From Lachnospiraceae bacterium (GTDB lineage Bacteria; Bacillota; Clostridia; Lachnospirales; Lachnospiraceae): a DNA stretch of 64,000 nt. A program made the translations under genes and the position numbers. Location of the stretch: assembly GCA_017437785.1 (NCBI GenBank), contig JAFRXH010000023.1:1-64000 (forward strand). The letters are read 5' to 3'. Below are positions 1 through 7,747 of the stretch, one piece after another; position 1 is the stretch's first letter, and each line of letters opens with the position of its first letter. The notes beneath the pieces were generated by a model. That model was not told where the DNA came from. It did not search any database and was given only the letters and a program-made list of their open reading frames with translations.

Positions 1-81
1 CAAAAAGCCTTTCACAAAACGTTCCTGGTAGAACTCGTCAGCCTGCCCCATAAGCAGCGCTATCCTCTTTCTTTCTGCCAT
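1..81 (-). CDS. Partial sensor protein, N-terminus only (periplasmic-binding-protein-like)
   Basis: An open frame begins at an ATG whose first base is 81 and runs off the left edge after 27 codons (MAERKRIALLMGQADEFYQE...). A strong GGAGGA ribosome binding site lies seven bases upstream. The start resembles the first beta strand and helix of LacI/PBP-type ligand-binding domains that lack a DNA-binding head (compare the protein at 10436-11248). In this group of bacteria such a start often leads into a sensor with an attached output domain, but that part is outside the window, so the function is open. It is transcribed divergently from the operon at 206, from its own promoter. Confidence 0.6.
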   Translation of the reverse strand, partial: MAERKRIALLMGQADEFYQERFVKGFL

Positions 82-115
82 AGAATGCTCCTCCGAAGCC
101 AATAATACAAATAAT

Positions 116-144
116 ATTTTACCCCATAAGCATGATTTGCGCAA
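116..144 (-). promoter_or_regulatory. Promoter for the left-edge minus-strand gene
   Basis: Read on the minus strand: -35 TTGCGC (139-144), 17-nt spacer, -10 TAAAAT (116-121). It lies back to back with the plus-strand promoter at 152-180. The two -35 boxes sit inside an inverted repeat CGCAAG-AATAA-CTTGCG (140-156). Confidence 0.6.
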
Positions 145-151
145 GAATAAC

Positions 152-180
152 TTGCGATTATAGTAATAGCGTGATAAAAT
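152..180 (+). promoter_or_regulatory. Promoter of the FKBP-ABC transporter operon
   Basis: -35 TTGCGA (152-157), 17-nt spacer, -10 TAAAAT (175-180). The start codon is at 206, preceded by a TTGGAGGT ribosome binding site. The expected transcript start is near 187, giving a leader of about 20 nt, so there is no room for a riboswitch. Confidence 0.65.
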
Positions 181-205
181 ATCGCTTTATTGGAGGTAGA
201 ATACT

Positions 206-1612
206 ATGAAAAAGGAAGACATTGAAAAAATGGACACCGGGGAGCTCGATGTGTCCGCCGGCAACGCTGCCGAAGGTACGGATAACGATACCGCAGATAT
301 TGATAAAGACAGCGATACCGAAGGATCTGAAGAAACAGATATAAGTGCAGATACACCGGATGACGATGAAGAAGAAAGCAAGAGCACGTCAGCTCCAAAA
401 AAGACGGTTGCCGTAAACGATAAAACTCTTGCTTCCAACAAAAAGAAGATCATTATCGAGCTTGCACTGGCCGTCATAGCTATAGCAGCTATCGTGATAG
501 CTATTGTTATCAAGAAGCGAAACGACGATAAACCTGCGGAAGAGCCTGTCGTTACAGAGACTCCCGGCATGATCAACATTGATAACTCTGCTCTGTTCGA
601 AAACCCTCCCGCTGTAAGCCCCATGGTCCAGAACGAGGATCTTGATTATGAAGCACTTGTAAGTGAAGGCAAGATGTTAAAGCTCAAGGGCAACAACGGC
701 CAGGATATCTACGTGCATAATTACACCAACAGTTCTTACTTTAATGAAGAAACGAAATATGACGAGGCAGAACTCAACGATACGATAACAAAAACGGTAC
801 TTGTTAATTTCCTTGAAAAAACCGAGACAGACCGCGATACTGCGCAGATGTACGATACCGTAAGCGTCAATTATGCCGGTACTATGGACGGGGTTGCCTT
901 TGACGGCGGAACTGCCAACGACCAGGAATTAACGATCGGCGTCAGCGCTTATATCGACGGGTTTACGGAAGGGATCGTCGGAATGAAGGTCGGCGAAACA
1001 AAAGATGTTCATGTCACTTTCCCCGAGGATTACAGCAATACCGATCTGGCAGGTAAGCCGGCCGTCTTCGCAATAACCTTAAACAAGATAATAGCAGCCA
1101 ATAAAGTCCCCGAACTGACCGATGAGATCGCAAGCAGCTATACCGGCGGCGAGCTTACTACCGCTGCCGCACTTAAGGAGCACTTTAAAAATAACCTGCT
1201 TTCTACATCGATATGGAAATTCATCGATACAGATTTTTACGTAAGCGATCTGCCCGAGGATACAGTGATCGCATATTACAACAAACTCTTAGAAACACTC
1301 GATAAGAGTTCAAAGCAATACCAGATGAGCGCAGAAAGCCTTATCGGTATGTATTACGGCACTGATGTTGAGGAATACAAAAAACAGATGATGACCGAAG
1401 CGGTTGAATCCATGAGACACGCCGTATTATATAATGCCATAGCCGCAAAAGAAAATGTGACTGTCAGCGATGATGATATACTCAAGCTGGCTACCGATTA
1501 CGGTTATGCCGACAAAGTCGACGATTTCAAGCAGGAATACGGCGAAGAGATAATCCATGACTATATCCTGCAGTCAAATCTTATGGATTTCTTCATCACA
1601 TTACATGATTAA
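206..1612 (+). CDS. Membrane-anchored FKBP-type peptidyl-prolyl isomerase, trigger-factor-like
   Basis: The 468-aa protein begins with about 60 acidic, low-complexity residues, then a lysine-rich stretch and one hydrophobic segment (about 82-102, IELALAVIAIAAIVIAIVI). Topology is probably cytoplasmic N-terminus and external C-terminus. Residues about 217-295 form an FKBP domain (VSVNYAGTMDGVAFDGG... VGMKVGETKDVHVTFPEDY), which catalyses prolyl cis-trans isomerisation. The remaining helical C-terminus resembles the substrate-binding arm of trigger factor. Inferred role: folding of exported proteins at the outer face of the membrane. It is the first gene of an operon, only 17 nt ahead of the transporter binding protein, so it may help fold that lipoprotein. 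The family assignment is firm; the export role is inference. Confidence 0.8.
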   Translation: MKKEDIEKMDTGELDVSAGNAAEGTDNDTADIDKDSDTEGSEETDISADTPDDDEEESKSTSAPKKTVAVNDKTLASNKKKIIIELALAVIAIAAIVIAIVIKKRNDDKPAEEPVVTETPGMINIDNSALFENPPAVSPMVQNEDLDYEALVSEGKMLKLKGNNGQDIYVHNYTNSSYFNEETKYDEAELNDTITKTVLVNFLEKTETDRDTAQMYDTVSVNYAGTMDGVAFDGGTANDQELTIGVSAYIDGFTEGIVGMKVGETKDVHVTFPEDYSNTDLAGKPAVFAITLNKIIAANKVPELTDEIASSYTGGELTTAAALKEHFKNNLLSTSIWKFIDTDFYVSDLPEDTVIAYYNKLLETLDKSSKQYQMSAESLIGMYYGTDVEEYKKQMMTEAVESMRHAVLYNAIAAKENVTVSDDDILKLATDYGYADKVDDFKQEYGEEIIHDYILQSNLMDFFITLHD

Positions 1613-1629
1613 TACAGAGGATAGATATA

Positions 1630-2466
1630 ATGAAAAAGAAGATTTTAACAGCGCTTGCACTTACAGGTATTTTCGCATTCAGCGCCTGCACAAAAACCGA
1701 AGCTCCCGCTCCCGCTGCAGCTTCAAATACCCGGTCCGAAAGCGATTTTGAGGATATCAGTGCCAAAGGCAAAATGGTCATAGGTATCACTATCTACGAA
1801 CCCATGAATTATTATGGTGAAAATCATGTCCTGACAGGCTTTGACACCGAATTTGCAGGTGAAGTATGTCAGCGCCTGGGAGTTGAGCCCGAATTCCAGG
1901 TGATCGACTGGGATATGAAGGAGACAGAGCTTAAATCAAAGAATATCGACTGTATTTGGAACGGACTTACCGTAACCGAAGAACGCCGCGCCAATATGGA
2001 CTTCACTACCACCTATCTCGTCAATAAGCAGTGTGTAGTTATCAACAGCGCAAATGCCTCAACATATACCGATAAAGCATCTCTGGCATCCGCCATGCTT
2101 TCTGCCGAAAGCGGTTCAGCCGGCGAAAGCGCCATCACAGGTGATGACACTCTCTCATCAGCAAGCTACACAGCATCCAATTCACAGCAGGATGCACTGG
2201 TCGCTTTAAATGCAGGCAATTACGATGCCATCGTTATCGACTACACCATGGCCAAGGCTTCTGTCGGTTCAGGTGATTTTGCATCGCTTCAGATCGTAGA
2301 CGGTATAGAGCTGGCTAATGAGGAATATGCCATCGGCTTCCGTGTAGGCTCTGATACTACCGCAAAAGTCAATTCTATCATATCAGATATGATAAAAGAC
2401 GGCAGCTTAGCTGAACTTGCCGACAAGTATGATATGAAGGAACTCTACGAACAGGCTGTTAAATGA
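1630..2466 (+). CDS. Amino-acid ABC transporter substrate-binding lipoprotein
   Basis: This 278-aa member of the family 3 solute-binding proteins captures polar amino acids outside the cell and delivers them to the permease encoded next. A lipoprotein signal peptide is clear: MKKK, hydrophobic core, and lipobox FSAC with the acylated cysteine at residue 20, followed by a short Ala/Pro linker. The mature part shows family features: GKMVIGITIYEPMNYYGE at the start, GFDTEFAGEVCQRLG, then a WNGLTVTEERRANMDFT segment typical of glutamine/cystine/arginine binders. The exact ligand cannot be read from sequence. The order binding protein, permease, ATPase is the usual one. Confidence 0.9.
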   Translation: MKKKILTALALTGIFAFSACTKTEAPAPAAASNTRSESDFEDISAKGKMVIGITIYEPMNYYGENHVLTGFDTEFAGEVCQRLGVEPEFQVIDWDMKETELKSKNIDCIWNGLTVTEERRANMDFTTTYLVNKQCVVINSANASTYTDKASLASAMLSAESGSAGESAITGDDTLSSASYTASNSQQDALVALNAGNYDAIVIDYTMAKASVGSGDFASLQIVDGIELANEEYAIGFRVGSDTTAKVNSIISDMIKDGSLAELADKYDMKELYEQAVK

Positions 2467-2491
2467 TCAGACAGATATAAAGGAGCAGGCA

Positions 2492-3175
2492 TTGGAAACT
2501 TTTCTTTCCGTTAGCGGAAAACTGGCACAGGGATTTGGTACTACACTCTCACTGTTTTTTCTGACCCTGCTCTTTGCTATTCCCTTAGGGCTTTTGTTTG
2601 CCTGCATCTCGCGCGTGCGCCTGAAAGCGCTGCGTTTTCTGATGCGGGCTTTTATTTACATCATACGTGGCACTCCTCTGTTACTGCAGCTGATGATCGT
2701 CGTATATCTTCCGGGTATCGTCTTTAACAATCCTCTTACCAAATGGCCTGTATTTAAAGGCAATGTTCCGCTCTCGTATTTCTGCGGCGCTCTGTTTGCC
2801 TTTGTCATCAACTATGCCTGCTATTTTGCTGAGATATTCCGCGGCGGTATAGAAAACATCCCCAAAGGCCAGTACGAAGCCTGTGAAGTACTTGGTATGA
2901 GCCACAGCCAGACTTTCTTCAGAGTCATTCTGCTGCAGGTCATCAGAAATATCGTGGCTCCCATGAGCAACGAGGTGGTTACCTTAGTAAAGGATACCGC
3001 GCTGGCACGTACCGTGTCGGTAGTAGAGATCTATTTTGCAGCCAGTGAGATATTAAGACTGCAGTTTATCATATGGCCTCTGTTTTATACAGGCGCCTTT
3101 TACCTGGGCTTCAGCGCACTGCTTACGCTTCTGTTTGGCATGATCGAAAAGCGCCTTTCAAGATATTGGAGATAG
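2492..3175 (+). CDS. Amino-acid ABC transporter permease
   Basis: This inner-membrane subunit (227 aa, usual length for HisM/GlnP-type permeases) forms the translocation channel as a dimer. Several hydrophobic segments are visible (around 17-38, 45-65, 95-115 and 185-215). The cytoplasmic EAA loop that contacts the ATPase is present (GQYEACEVLGMSHSQTFFRV). The start is TTG at 2492: AGGAG at 2481-2485 lies six bases upstream and no better ATG exists in frame. It sits 25 nt after the binding protein and 6 nt before the ATPase gene, so all are co-translated from one message. Confidence 0.9.
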   Translation: METFLSVSGKLAQGFGTTLSLFFLTLLFAIPLGLLFACISRVRLKALRFLMRAFIYIIRGTPLLLQLMIVVYLPGIVFNNPLTKWPVFKGNVPLSYFCGALFAFVINYACYFAEIFRGGIENIPKGQYEACEVLGMSHSQTFFRVILLQVIRNIVAPMSNEVVTLVKDTALARTVSVVEIYFAASEILRLQFIIWPLFYTGAFYLGFSALLTLLFGMIEKRLSRYWR

Positions 3176-3181
3176 TTATAT

Positions 3182-3958
3182 ATGGCATTTCTGGAAGTAA
3201 AGAATCTTACAAAGTCCTTTGGTGATACCCGTGTTTTAAAGGGTATAGATTTTGATCTTAACAGCGGGGAAGTCCTTTCCATCATAGGATCTTCCGGCAG
3301 CGGCAAGACCACCCTTCTGCGCTGTCTGAACTTTCTCGAAACAGCCGATGGCGGAAGCATAAGCGTAGACGGCAAAGCTGTATTTGACGCCGGTGATCCC
3401 CTTCTTTCATCTCACAAAGCCATAAGACACAACCGCATCAATTTCGGACTGGTCTTTCAGTCATTTAATCTCTTTCCGCAGTACAGCGTGTTAAGAAATC
3501 TTACTCTTGCTGCAGCATTAAAGGCAAGCGAGGAAAACCCGGATTATAAAAAAAGGAAAAAAGAGATCAATGCAGAGCTGGATGAAAGAGCACTCAGGCT
3601 TTTAGACCGTATAGGTCTTAAAGAAAAAAAGGATTCCTTCCCCTGCGAACTTTCAGGTGGTCAGCAGCAGCGTGTTGCTATCGCACGTGCTCTGATGCTG
3701 ACACCCAGGATACTCTGCTTTGATGAACCCACCAGTGCGCTCGATCCCGAACTCACCAAAGAAGTACTGCGCGTGATTAAGGACCTCAGAACAGAAGGCA
3801 ATACCATGATCGTTGTTACCCACGAAATGGATTTCGCCCGCGACGCATCCGATAAGGTCATATTTATGGCTAACGGGATAATAGAAGAAAGCGGCACTCC
3901 CGATAAGATCTTTGGATCTCCCGAAAGCCCGCTTTTGACATCTTTCTTAAATCAGTAA
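3182..3958 (+). CDS. Amino-acid ABC transporter ATP-binding protein
   Basis: This 258-aa cytoplasmic ATPase powers the transporter (GlnQ/HisP family). Visible motifs: Walker A GSSGSGKTT (36-44), Q-loop in GLVFQSFNLFPQYSV, signature LSGGQQQRVAIARAL, Walker B ILCFDEPTSALDP and the switch histidine in VVTHEMDFA. It is about 15 residues longer than the usual 240-245 aa, from an insertion between Q-loop and signature containing NPDYKKRKKEINAE. It is the last gene of the operon; its stop lies only 5 nt from the stop of the convergent SH3 gene, so no separate terminator fits between them. Confidence 0.93.
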   Translation: MAFLEVKNLTKSFGDTRVLKGIDFDLNSGEVLSIIGSSGSGKTTLLRCLNFLETADGGSISVDGKAVFDAGDPLLSSHKAIRHNRINFGLVFQSFNLFPQYSVLRNLTLAAALKASEENPDYKKRKKEINAELDERALRLLDRIGLKEKKDSFPCELSGGQQQRVAIARALMLTPRILCFDEPTSALDPELTKEVLRVIKDLRTEGNTMIVVTHEMDFARDASDKVIFMANGIIEESGTPDKIFGSPESPLLTSFLNQ

Positions 3959-3963
3959 ATCTC

Positions 3964-5526
3964 TTACTGTACTTCCAGATATTCTGACTTGATGAACGCC
4001 TTCTTTCCATTGTATACGATCTGCGTCCATCCGTCTTTTTCATCCTCTATCATATCATAGGTGGTACCGGCATATGCCACGCCCAGAAGATCTGAATTGA
4101 TATCGGCCTCTGCACGTATATTAACGGTCGATATGACATTGACTTTGCCTTTTACCTTAAGTTCCTCTCCTACAACCGTAAGATATTCGGATTTGATATA
4201 AGCATCGTTTCCCTCATAGATAACATGGCTCCATCCGTTGGCCAGCTGTTCCTTGCAAGTCAGCTTAGTTCCGGGTCCGACGCTGCCAACCCTGTCTGCC
4301 TGTTCACTGTCAGATGCACGGACGTTAACATACGTAGTGGCTTCTACTTCAAATTCAACAGGTTTTACCGGCTCTGCCTGCTGCTGGCTCACACTCCCCT
4401 GCTGATCTTCTTCTTCACTATCCGTATTCTGTCCGGCTTCGTCTCCGGATACAGTATCTTCTTCACCGCTCTTATCATCCGCAACAGCCGCCAGACGCAC
4501 ACCTACGCCATCCCTGATCAGCTGCTTAAGCGATGCCATATACTCCTCATAGTCAGGATCTGCATCCATTATCTCCTGATACTCCGAATCAACCCTCTTA
4601 AACAGATCGACAACATCATCCTGAGCCGTAACATTCTGAATATAATCTACCACTTCGTCATCGAAACTGCCGCTGTATACGAACAATCTGCCCGGAACAT
4701 CTTCTGCTGTACCTTCCTCACGGCAAACGACAAGCGTTTCAAGCGCCGGAACAGTCTGATCCCAATCCTTGAGTTTCAGATCATAAGAAACATATACCAT
4801 ATACGAATTATCATACGGGCCCTTCTTGGTATAACATTTGATATTACGATAGCCCTCTATATATTCGCTTTTAGCTTCCAGCTTGGCCTGCTCAAGACTG
4901 TCTGTGTAACTGCGAAGGCTGGAGTAAGTATCTATATCCTGCTCCTGTCTTGCTTTAAAATAGGAATTGATCAGTGTGTTCAGATCTTCTTCCTCATTCA
5001 GCACGAGCGGATCCTCTTCGGCAGCGGCTGTATTGGCAGAAGCAACACCGTTAGCTGAAGCGTTATCCAGAGATACAGCCCCTCCCTTAGGATTAATCTG
5101 GGAGTTTCTGGCATTAAGCCACACCGCAAAAAGTACTCCGACCAGAACGATCGTAAAGAGGCCGACAGTCAGACAGGCTGCGCGATGTGTTTCTATCCAC
5201 GCCCTCAGTCCTTTACTGCTTTTCTTTTCATCTTTTTTAAGAAGGGAAGCGATCTCTTCGGATGAATCTTCGATCTCAGGCTTTTCTTCTTCCTGCACCG
5301 CTATGATATCATCCATATAAAATGCATTACCTAAAACATCAGCTTTATGGGTATAAGTAGCCTTCGGGAGAGTTCCCTCCGGATTGATCTCACTTCTTAC
5401 CTGCTCCATTATATCGGCTTTATTTGCCGAAAGACTACCCTCTTCATATTCCGGCAGAGGCGGCATAGCGCTCTGAGGCATTCTGTCCGCCATATCCTGG
5501 GGTATATCGTTATTATTGTTAGCCAT
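3964..5526 (-). CDS. Membrane protein with two C-terminal SH3 (SH3b) domains
   Basis: The 520-aa protein starts at the ATG at 5526 (MANNNNDIPQ), which has a GGAGAG ribosome binding site; a longer open frame reads back into the tRNA and is not real. It has an acidic cytoplasmic N-terminus of about 110 residues, one membrane segment (about 114-135), a conserved external domain (about 165-330) and a Glu/Gln-rich linker. Two bacterial SH3 repeats end the protein (YVNVRASDSEQADRVG... and VNIRAEADINSDLLG..., each closing with AYIKSEYL or AFIKSEYL). Such domains usually bind peptidoglycan or other wall components. The middle domain is not one I recognise. It is probably expressed in part by read-through from tRNA-Arg. 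Confidence 0.75.
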   Translation of the reverse strand: MANNNNDIPQDMADRMPQSAMPPLPEYEEGSLSANKADIMEQVRSEINPEGTLPKATYTHKADVLGNAFYMDDIIAVQEEEKPEIEDSSEEIASLLKKDEKKSSKGLRAWIETHRAACLTVGLFTIVLVGVLFAVWLNARNSQINPKGGAVSLDNASANGVASANTAAAEEDPLVLNEEEDLNTLINSYFKARQEQDIDTYSSLRSYTDSLEQAKLEAKSEYIEGYRNIKCYTKKGPYDNSYMVYVSYDLKLKDWDQTVPALETLVVCREEGTAEDVPGRLFVYSGSFDDEVVDYIQNVTAQDDVVDLFKRVDSEYQEIMDADPDYEEYMASLKQLIRDGVGVRLAAVADDKSGEEDTVSGDEAGQNTDSEEEDQQGSVSQQQAEPVKPVEFEVEATTYVNVRASDSEQADRVGSVGPGTKLTCKEQLANGWSHVIYEGNDAYIKSEYLTVVGEELKVKGKVNVISTVNIRAEADINSDLLGVAYAGTTYDMIEDEKDGWTQIVYNGKKAFIKSEYLEVQ

Positions 5527-5550
5527 TATCTTCTCTCCATAAAAAAACAG

Positions 5551-5622
5551 CGCACCCGGCAGGGATCGAACCTGCATCAACGGCGTCGGAGGCCATCATT
5601 CTATCCATTAGACTACGGGTGC
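5551..5622 (-). tRNA. tRNA-Arg (anticodon CCG)
   Basis: A full cloverleaf can be folded: acceptor stem GCACCCG/CGGGTGC, D arm with AATGGAT loop, anticodon stem ATGGC/GCCGT with loop CTCCGAC (anticodon CCG at 5587-5589, reads CGG codons), and T arm GCAGG-TTCGATC-CCTGC. The 3' CCA is not encoded. A run of seven T (minus strand, 5541-5547) follows three bases after the discriminator base and may act as a weak terminator. The ribosome binding site of the SH3 gene comes right after this run. Confidence 0.93.
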
Positions 5623-5631
5623 ATCCGTAGT

Positions 5632-5660
5632 ATATTACCACAAAATGCACCCCTTGTCCA
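5632..5660 (-). promoter_or_regulatory. Promoter of tRNA-Arg
   Basis: Minus strand: -35 TGGACA (5655-5660), 17-nt spacer, -10 TAATAT (5632-5637). Transcription would start a few bases before the mature tRNA 5' end at 5622. Confidence 0.65.
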
Positions 5661-5688
5661 GTTATAGTATTATCATTGAACGTATTTA

Positions 5689-6705
5689 CTACTCGGCTGC
5701 CGCCAGCGGGCATGCACGCATATCAGCCTTTACAGCAGGCTGCGCTATACTTATCTCATCCTTTTCCCAGTCATAATAATAGACCGAATCGGAAAGCACC
5801 TCTTCAAGGGTAAGCTGTGTATCATTTACTTCGCTGACCATACGTCTGAGCCCCGCCGCATCTTCGATCCCTATATCGGGCAGCAATATAACTTCGTGTA
5901 TGGATGAAGGCAGGATGAACATATTTGCCCCCAGCTTCTGCGAGAATTTCTGCAGCAGTTCAGGATAGATCATACACCCCGCTCCATGATAATTGTTCGT
6001 ATTTGTCAATACATACATACACATCTCTCTGCGCTCTCCTATTATCTGATCCAGCAGCTCATCAGCTGTTTCTCTTATCAATCCTTCCCCAAATACGCTC
6101 TTATCCTTTTCCGCCCTGTGCATCAGGTCGTTTCTGATGACGGTACAGATAAGTTCTTCCATATCCTTTATACATGCCGGGAGCAGGACCGGAGTATTTA
6201 ACTTTGCCCTGGAATACAGTTCTTCTGCACCTATCCCCCAGCATTTAAGATGCTCATTATATATGAGTATCGAGGCGTTTCCAAAGTTGGCTCCCTCCAT
6301 AAAATAATAGAATACTATGGACATATCCATCAGATCTATATGCGGTATATCCGATAACAGCTCTTTATTCTTCGCTGAATTTATCAGCCTGAAAGCTATA
6401 TGCTTCTGTGCTCTTTCCCATTCGGAAAAAAAGCGTATATCAACCTCTTCTTTCACCTGATGCTTTTCAAGCATATCGATTATCTCGTTCATGATCGCGC
6501 CAAAAGCCATTCCTTTGTTATAGAGTTTTAAGTATTCGTCAATATAAATAGTGGGCGTGATCACGGTATCTTTATTTAATACAGAAACCCCTGTCAGCAA
6601 TATACCGTTATTTTTTCTTATCCTGCTGATCCTGATCTCACTCTTTCCCCCGCTATACTCCTTAAGTGCACTTTCAACCTTTTTTTCAAATTCGTCCATC
6701 TTCAT
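5689..6705 (-). CDS. DUF5688-like protein of unknown function
   Basis: A cytoplasmic protein of 338 aa. The start is the ATG at 6705 (MKMDEFEKKVESALKEY), five bases after GGAGGAA; a second ATG two codons on is possible. There is no signal peptide or membrane segment. Features are a helical start, a central region with many aromatic residues (MSIVFYYFMEGANFGNASIL), a stretch ILPSSIHEVILLPD and an end YYYDWEKDEISI. This pattern matches a family common in Lachnospiraceae, often present in several copies per genome and labelled DUF5688; I assign it by general resemblance and no activity is known. An unusual structured leader RNA precedes it. Confidence 0.6.
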   Translation of the reverse strand: MKMDEFEKKVESALKEYSGGKSEIRISRIRKNNGILLTGVSVLNKDTVITPTIYIDEYLKLYNKGMAFGAIMNEIIDMLEKHQVKEEVDIRFFSEWERAQKHIAFRLINSAKNKELLSDIPHIDLMDMSIVFYYFMEGANFGNASILIYNEHLKCWGIGAEELYSRAKLNTPVLLPACIKDMEELICTVIRNDLMHRAEKDKSVFGEGLIRETADELLDQIIGERREMCMYVLTNTNNYHGAGCMIYPELLQKFSQKLGANMFILPSSIHEVILLPDIGIEDAAGLRRMVSEVNDTQLTLEEVLSDSVYYYDWEKDEISIAQPAVKADMRACPLAAAE

Positions 6706-6749
6706 ATATATTCCTCCATATAAGTAAAAAAACATGATTTATATATCCC

Positions 6750-6852
6750 GCACAGCCCCGGCGAATCGAGTAGGGAAGACGAAGTCGCACCCTGCTCGTG
6801 CGCGGGTCGCCGGTTGCCGTCAGGCAACGTTTTCCTTTCGGCGACCCTGTGC
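6750..6852 (-). ncRNA. Unclassified structured leader RNA upstream of the DUF5688-like gene
   Basis: On the minus strand a GC-rich stretch of about 100 nt folds on paper into a closed multi-branch form. Closing stem: GCACAG with CTGTGC (6847-6852 with 6750-6755). One long arm: GGGTCGCC with GGCGACCC (6840-6847 with 6804-6811). This arm contains an asymmetric purine-rich loop (GAAAGGAAAAC) and an apical hairpin GTTGCC-TGAC-GGCAAC (6813-6828). The 3' side holds a second hairpin with CGCAC/GTGCG. It lies between the efp terminator and the next ribosome binding site. I could not match it to a riboswitch class that I know. Confidence 0.5.
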
Positions 6853-6853
6853 A

Positions 6854-6896
6854 TAAAAAAAGACAACTCAGACTGCAAAAGCAGTCTTTGTTGTCT
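6854..6896 (-). terminator. Rho-independent terminator after efp
   Basis: Minus strand hairpin with outer stem AGACAAC/GTTGTCT (6890-6896 with 6861-6867), inner stem GACTGC-TTTT-GCAGTC, then seven T. It ends the efp transcript just before the structured leader of the next gene. Confidence 0.9.
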
Positions 6897-6942
6897 TACG
6901 CTCATAATTACAGCGCTATGCGCCTTTCAAACAAAAACCGTA

Positions 6943-7500
6943 TTAAACGCGGCTTAAGTATTCTCCGGTCCTGGTATCGATCTTGATCTTTTCACCGATC
7001 TCTACAAAGAGAGGTACGGCTACCTGGGCACCTGTCTCTACGGTTGCAGGCTTTGATGCGCCTGTAGCGGTATCGCCCTTGAATCCGGGCTCTGTATCTG
7101 TAACTTCAAGCTCTACAAACAGAGGAGGCTCGATAGCAAATACATTGCCGTTATGTGAGCAAACCTTAACCATCTCATTTTCCTTAACGAACTTAAGAGC
7201 ATCGCCGATAGTCTCTGCATTAAGAGCTACCTGCTCGTAGTTCTCGGTATCCATGAAGTTGAACAGATCTCCGTCTGAATAGAGATACTGCATTTCCTTC
7301 CTGTCGATACGTGCCTGGGGGCATTTTTCGGTAGGTCTGAATGTACGCTCTACCACGCCGCCGTTTTTGATATCCTTAAGCTTGGTCCTGACAAAAGCTG
7401 CGCCTTTACCGGGTTTTACGTGCTGAAACTCAACTATCTGATATACGCTGTTGTCCAGCTCAATAGTCATACCGTTTCTGAAATCACCTGCAGAAATCAT
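6943..7500 (-). CDS. efp: Translation elongation factor P
   Basis: EF-P (185 aa, standard length) binds between the P and E sites of the ribosome and rescues stalling at polyproline stretches. The three beta-barrel domains are complete. The tip of domain I reads [12 protein letters not shown], with lysine 32 at the position that is modified in B. subtilis and many Firmicutes, whereas arginine occupies it in some other bacteria. The C-terminal signature SGEYLSRV-type ending ([11 protein letters not shown]) is intact. The start ATG at 7500 has AGGAGGAAGG upstream. It has its own promoter at 7550-7578 and its own terminator, so it is a single-gene unit. Confidence 0.97.
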   Translation of the reverse strand: MISAGDFRNGMTIELDNSVYQIVEFQHVKPGKGAAFVRTKLKDIKNGGVVERTFRPTEKCPQARIDRKEMQYLYSDGDLFNFMDTENYEQVALNAETIGDALKFVKENEMVKVCSHNGNVFAIEPPLFVELEVTDTEPGFKGDTATGASKPATVETGAQVAVPLFVEIGEKIKIDTRTGEYLSRV

Positions 7501-7549
7501 TATTCCTTCCTCCTGGATTTGTCTTGACTTTTTGCGATAACACTCGCCT

Positions 7550-7578
7550 AGTATAACCTAAGGCAGATTATTTTTCAA
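7550..7578 (-). promoter_or_regulatory. efp promoter
   Basis: Minus strand: -35 TTGAAA (7573-7578), 17-nt spacer, -10 TATACT (7550-7555). It lies between the hairpin region after pnp and the efp start. Confidence 0.75.
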
Positions 7579-7611
7579 CTGTTTTTTTATCTACATATCT
7601 AAGCCTGTACA

Positions 7612-7746
7612 TCGCAAGGAATCCCCCCATGTTCATGGGTCCCCCTTGCGAATATCTTAAGGCATCTTTTATGTCTCAAGGAATCCACCGGCATCGGCCG
7701 GTACCCCTTGAGACTAACCCACGCTTCACGCGGGCCCCTCCTTAAG
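7612..7746. repeat. Twin related imperfect hairpins between pnp and efp
   Basis: Two elements 62 bp apart share the arms CAAGGAATCC ... CCCCTTG. Element 1: TCGCAAGG (7612-7619) with CCTTGCGA (7644-7651), inner stem CCCATG/CATGGG. Element 2: GTCTCAAGG (7673-7681) with CCTTGAGAC (7706-7714), inner stem ACCGGC/GCCGGT. Both have an asymmetric internal loop (AATCC side against ACC/TCCC side). A third weaker hairpin (7720-7736) follows, and CTTAAGG/CCTTAAG (7656-7662 with 7740-7746) could enclose elements 2 and 3. There is no T-tract, so they are not classical terminators. Confidence 0.6.
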
Positions 7747-7747
7747 A

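Noticed and set aside
4225-5058. 277-aa plus-strand open frame opposite the SH3 gene
   Set aside because: It is antisense to a gene with clear domains and ribosome binding site, lacks its own, and has unnatural composition.
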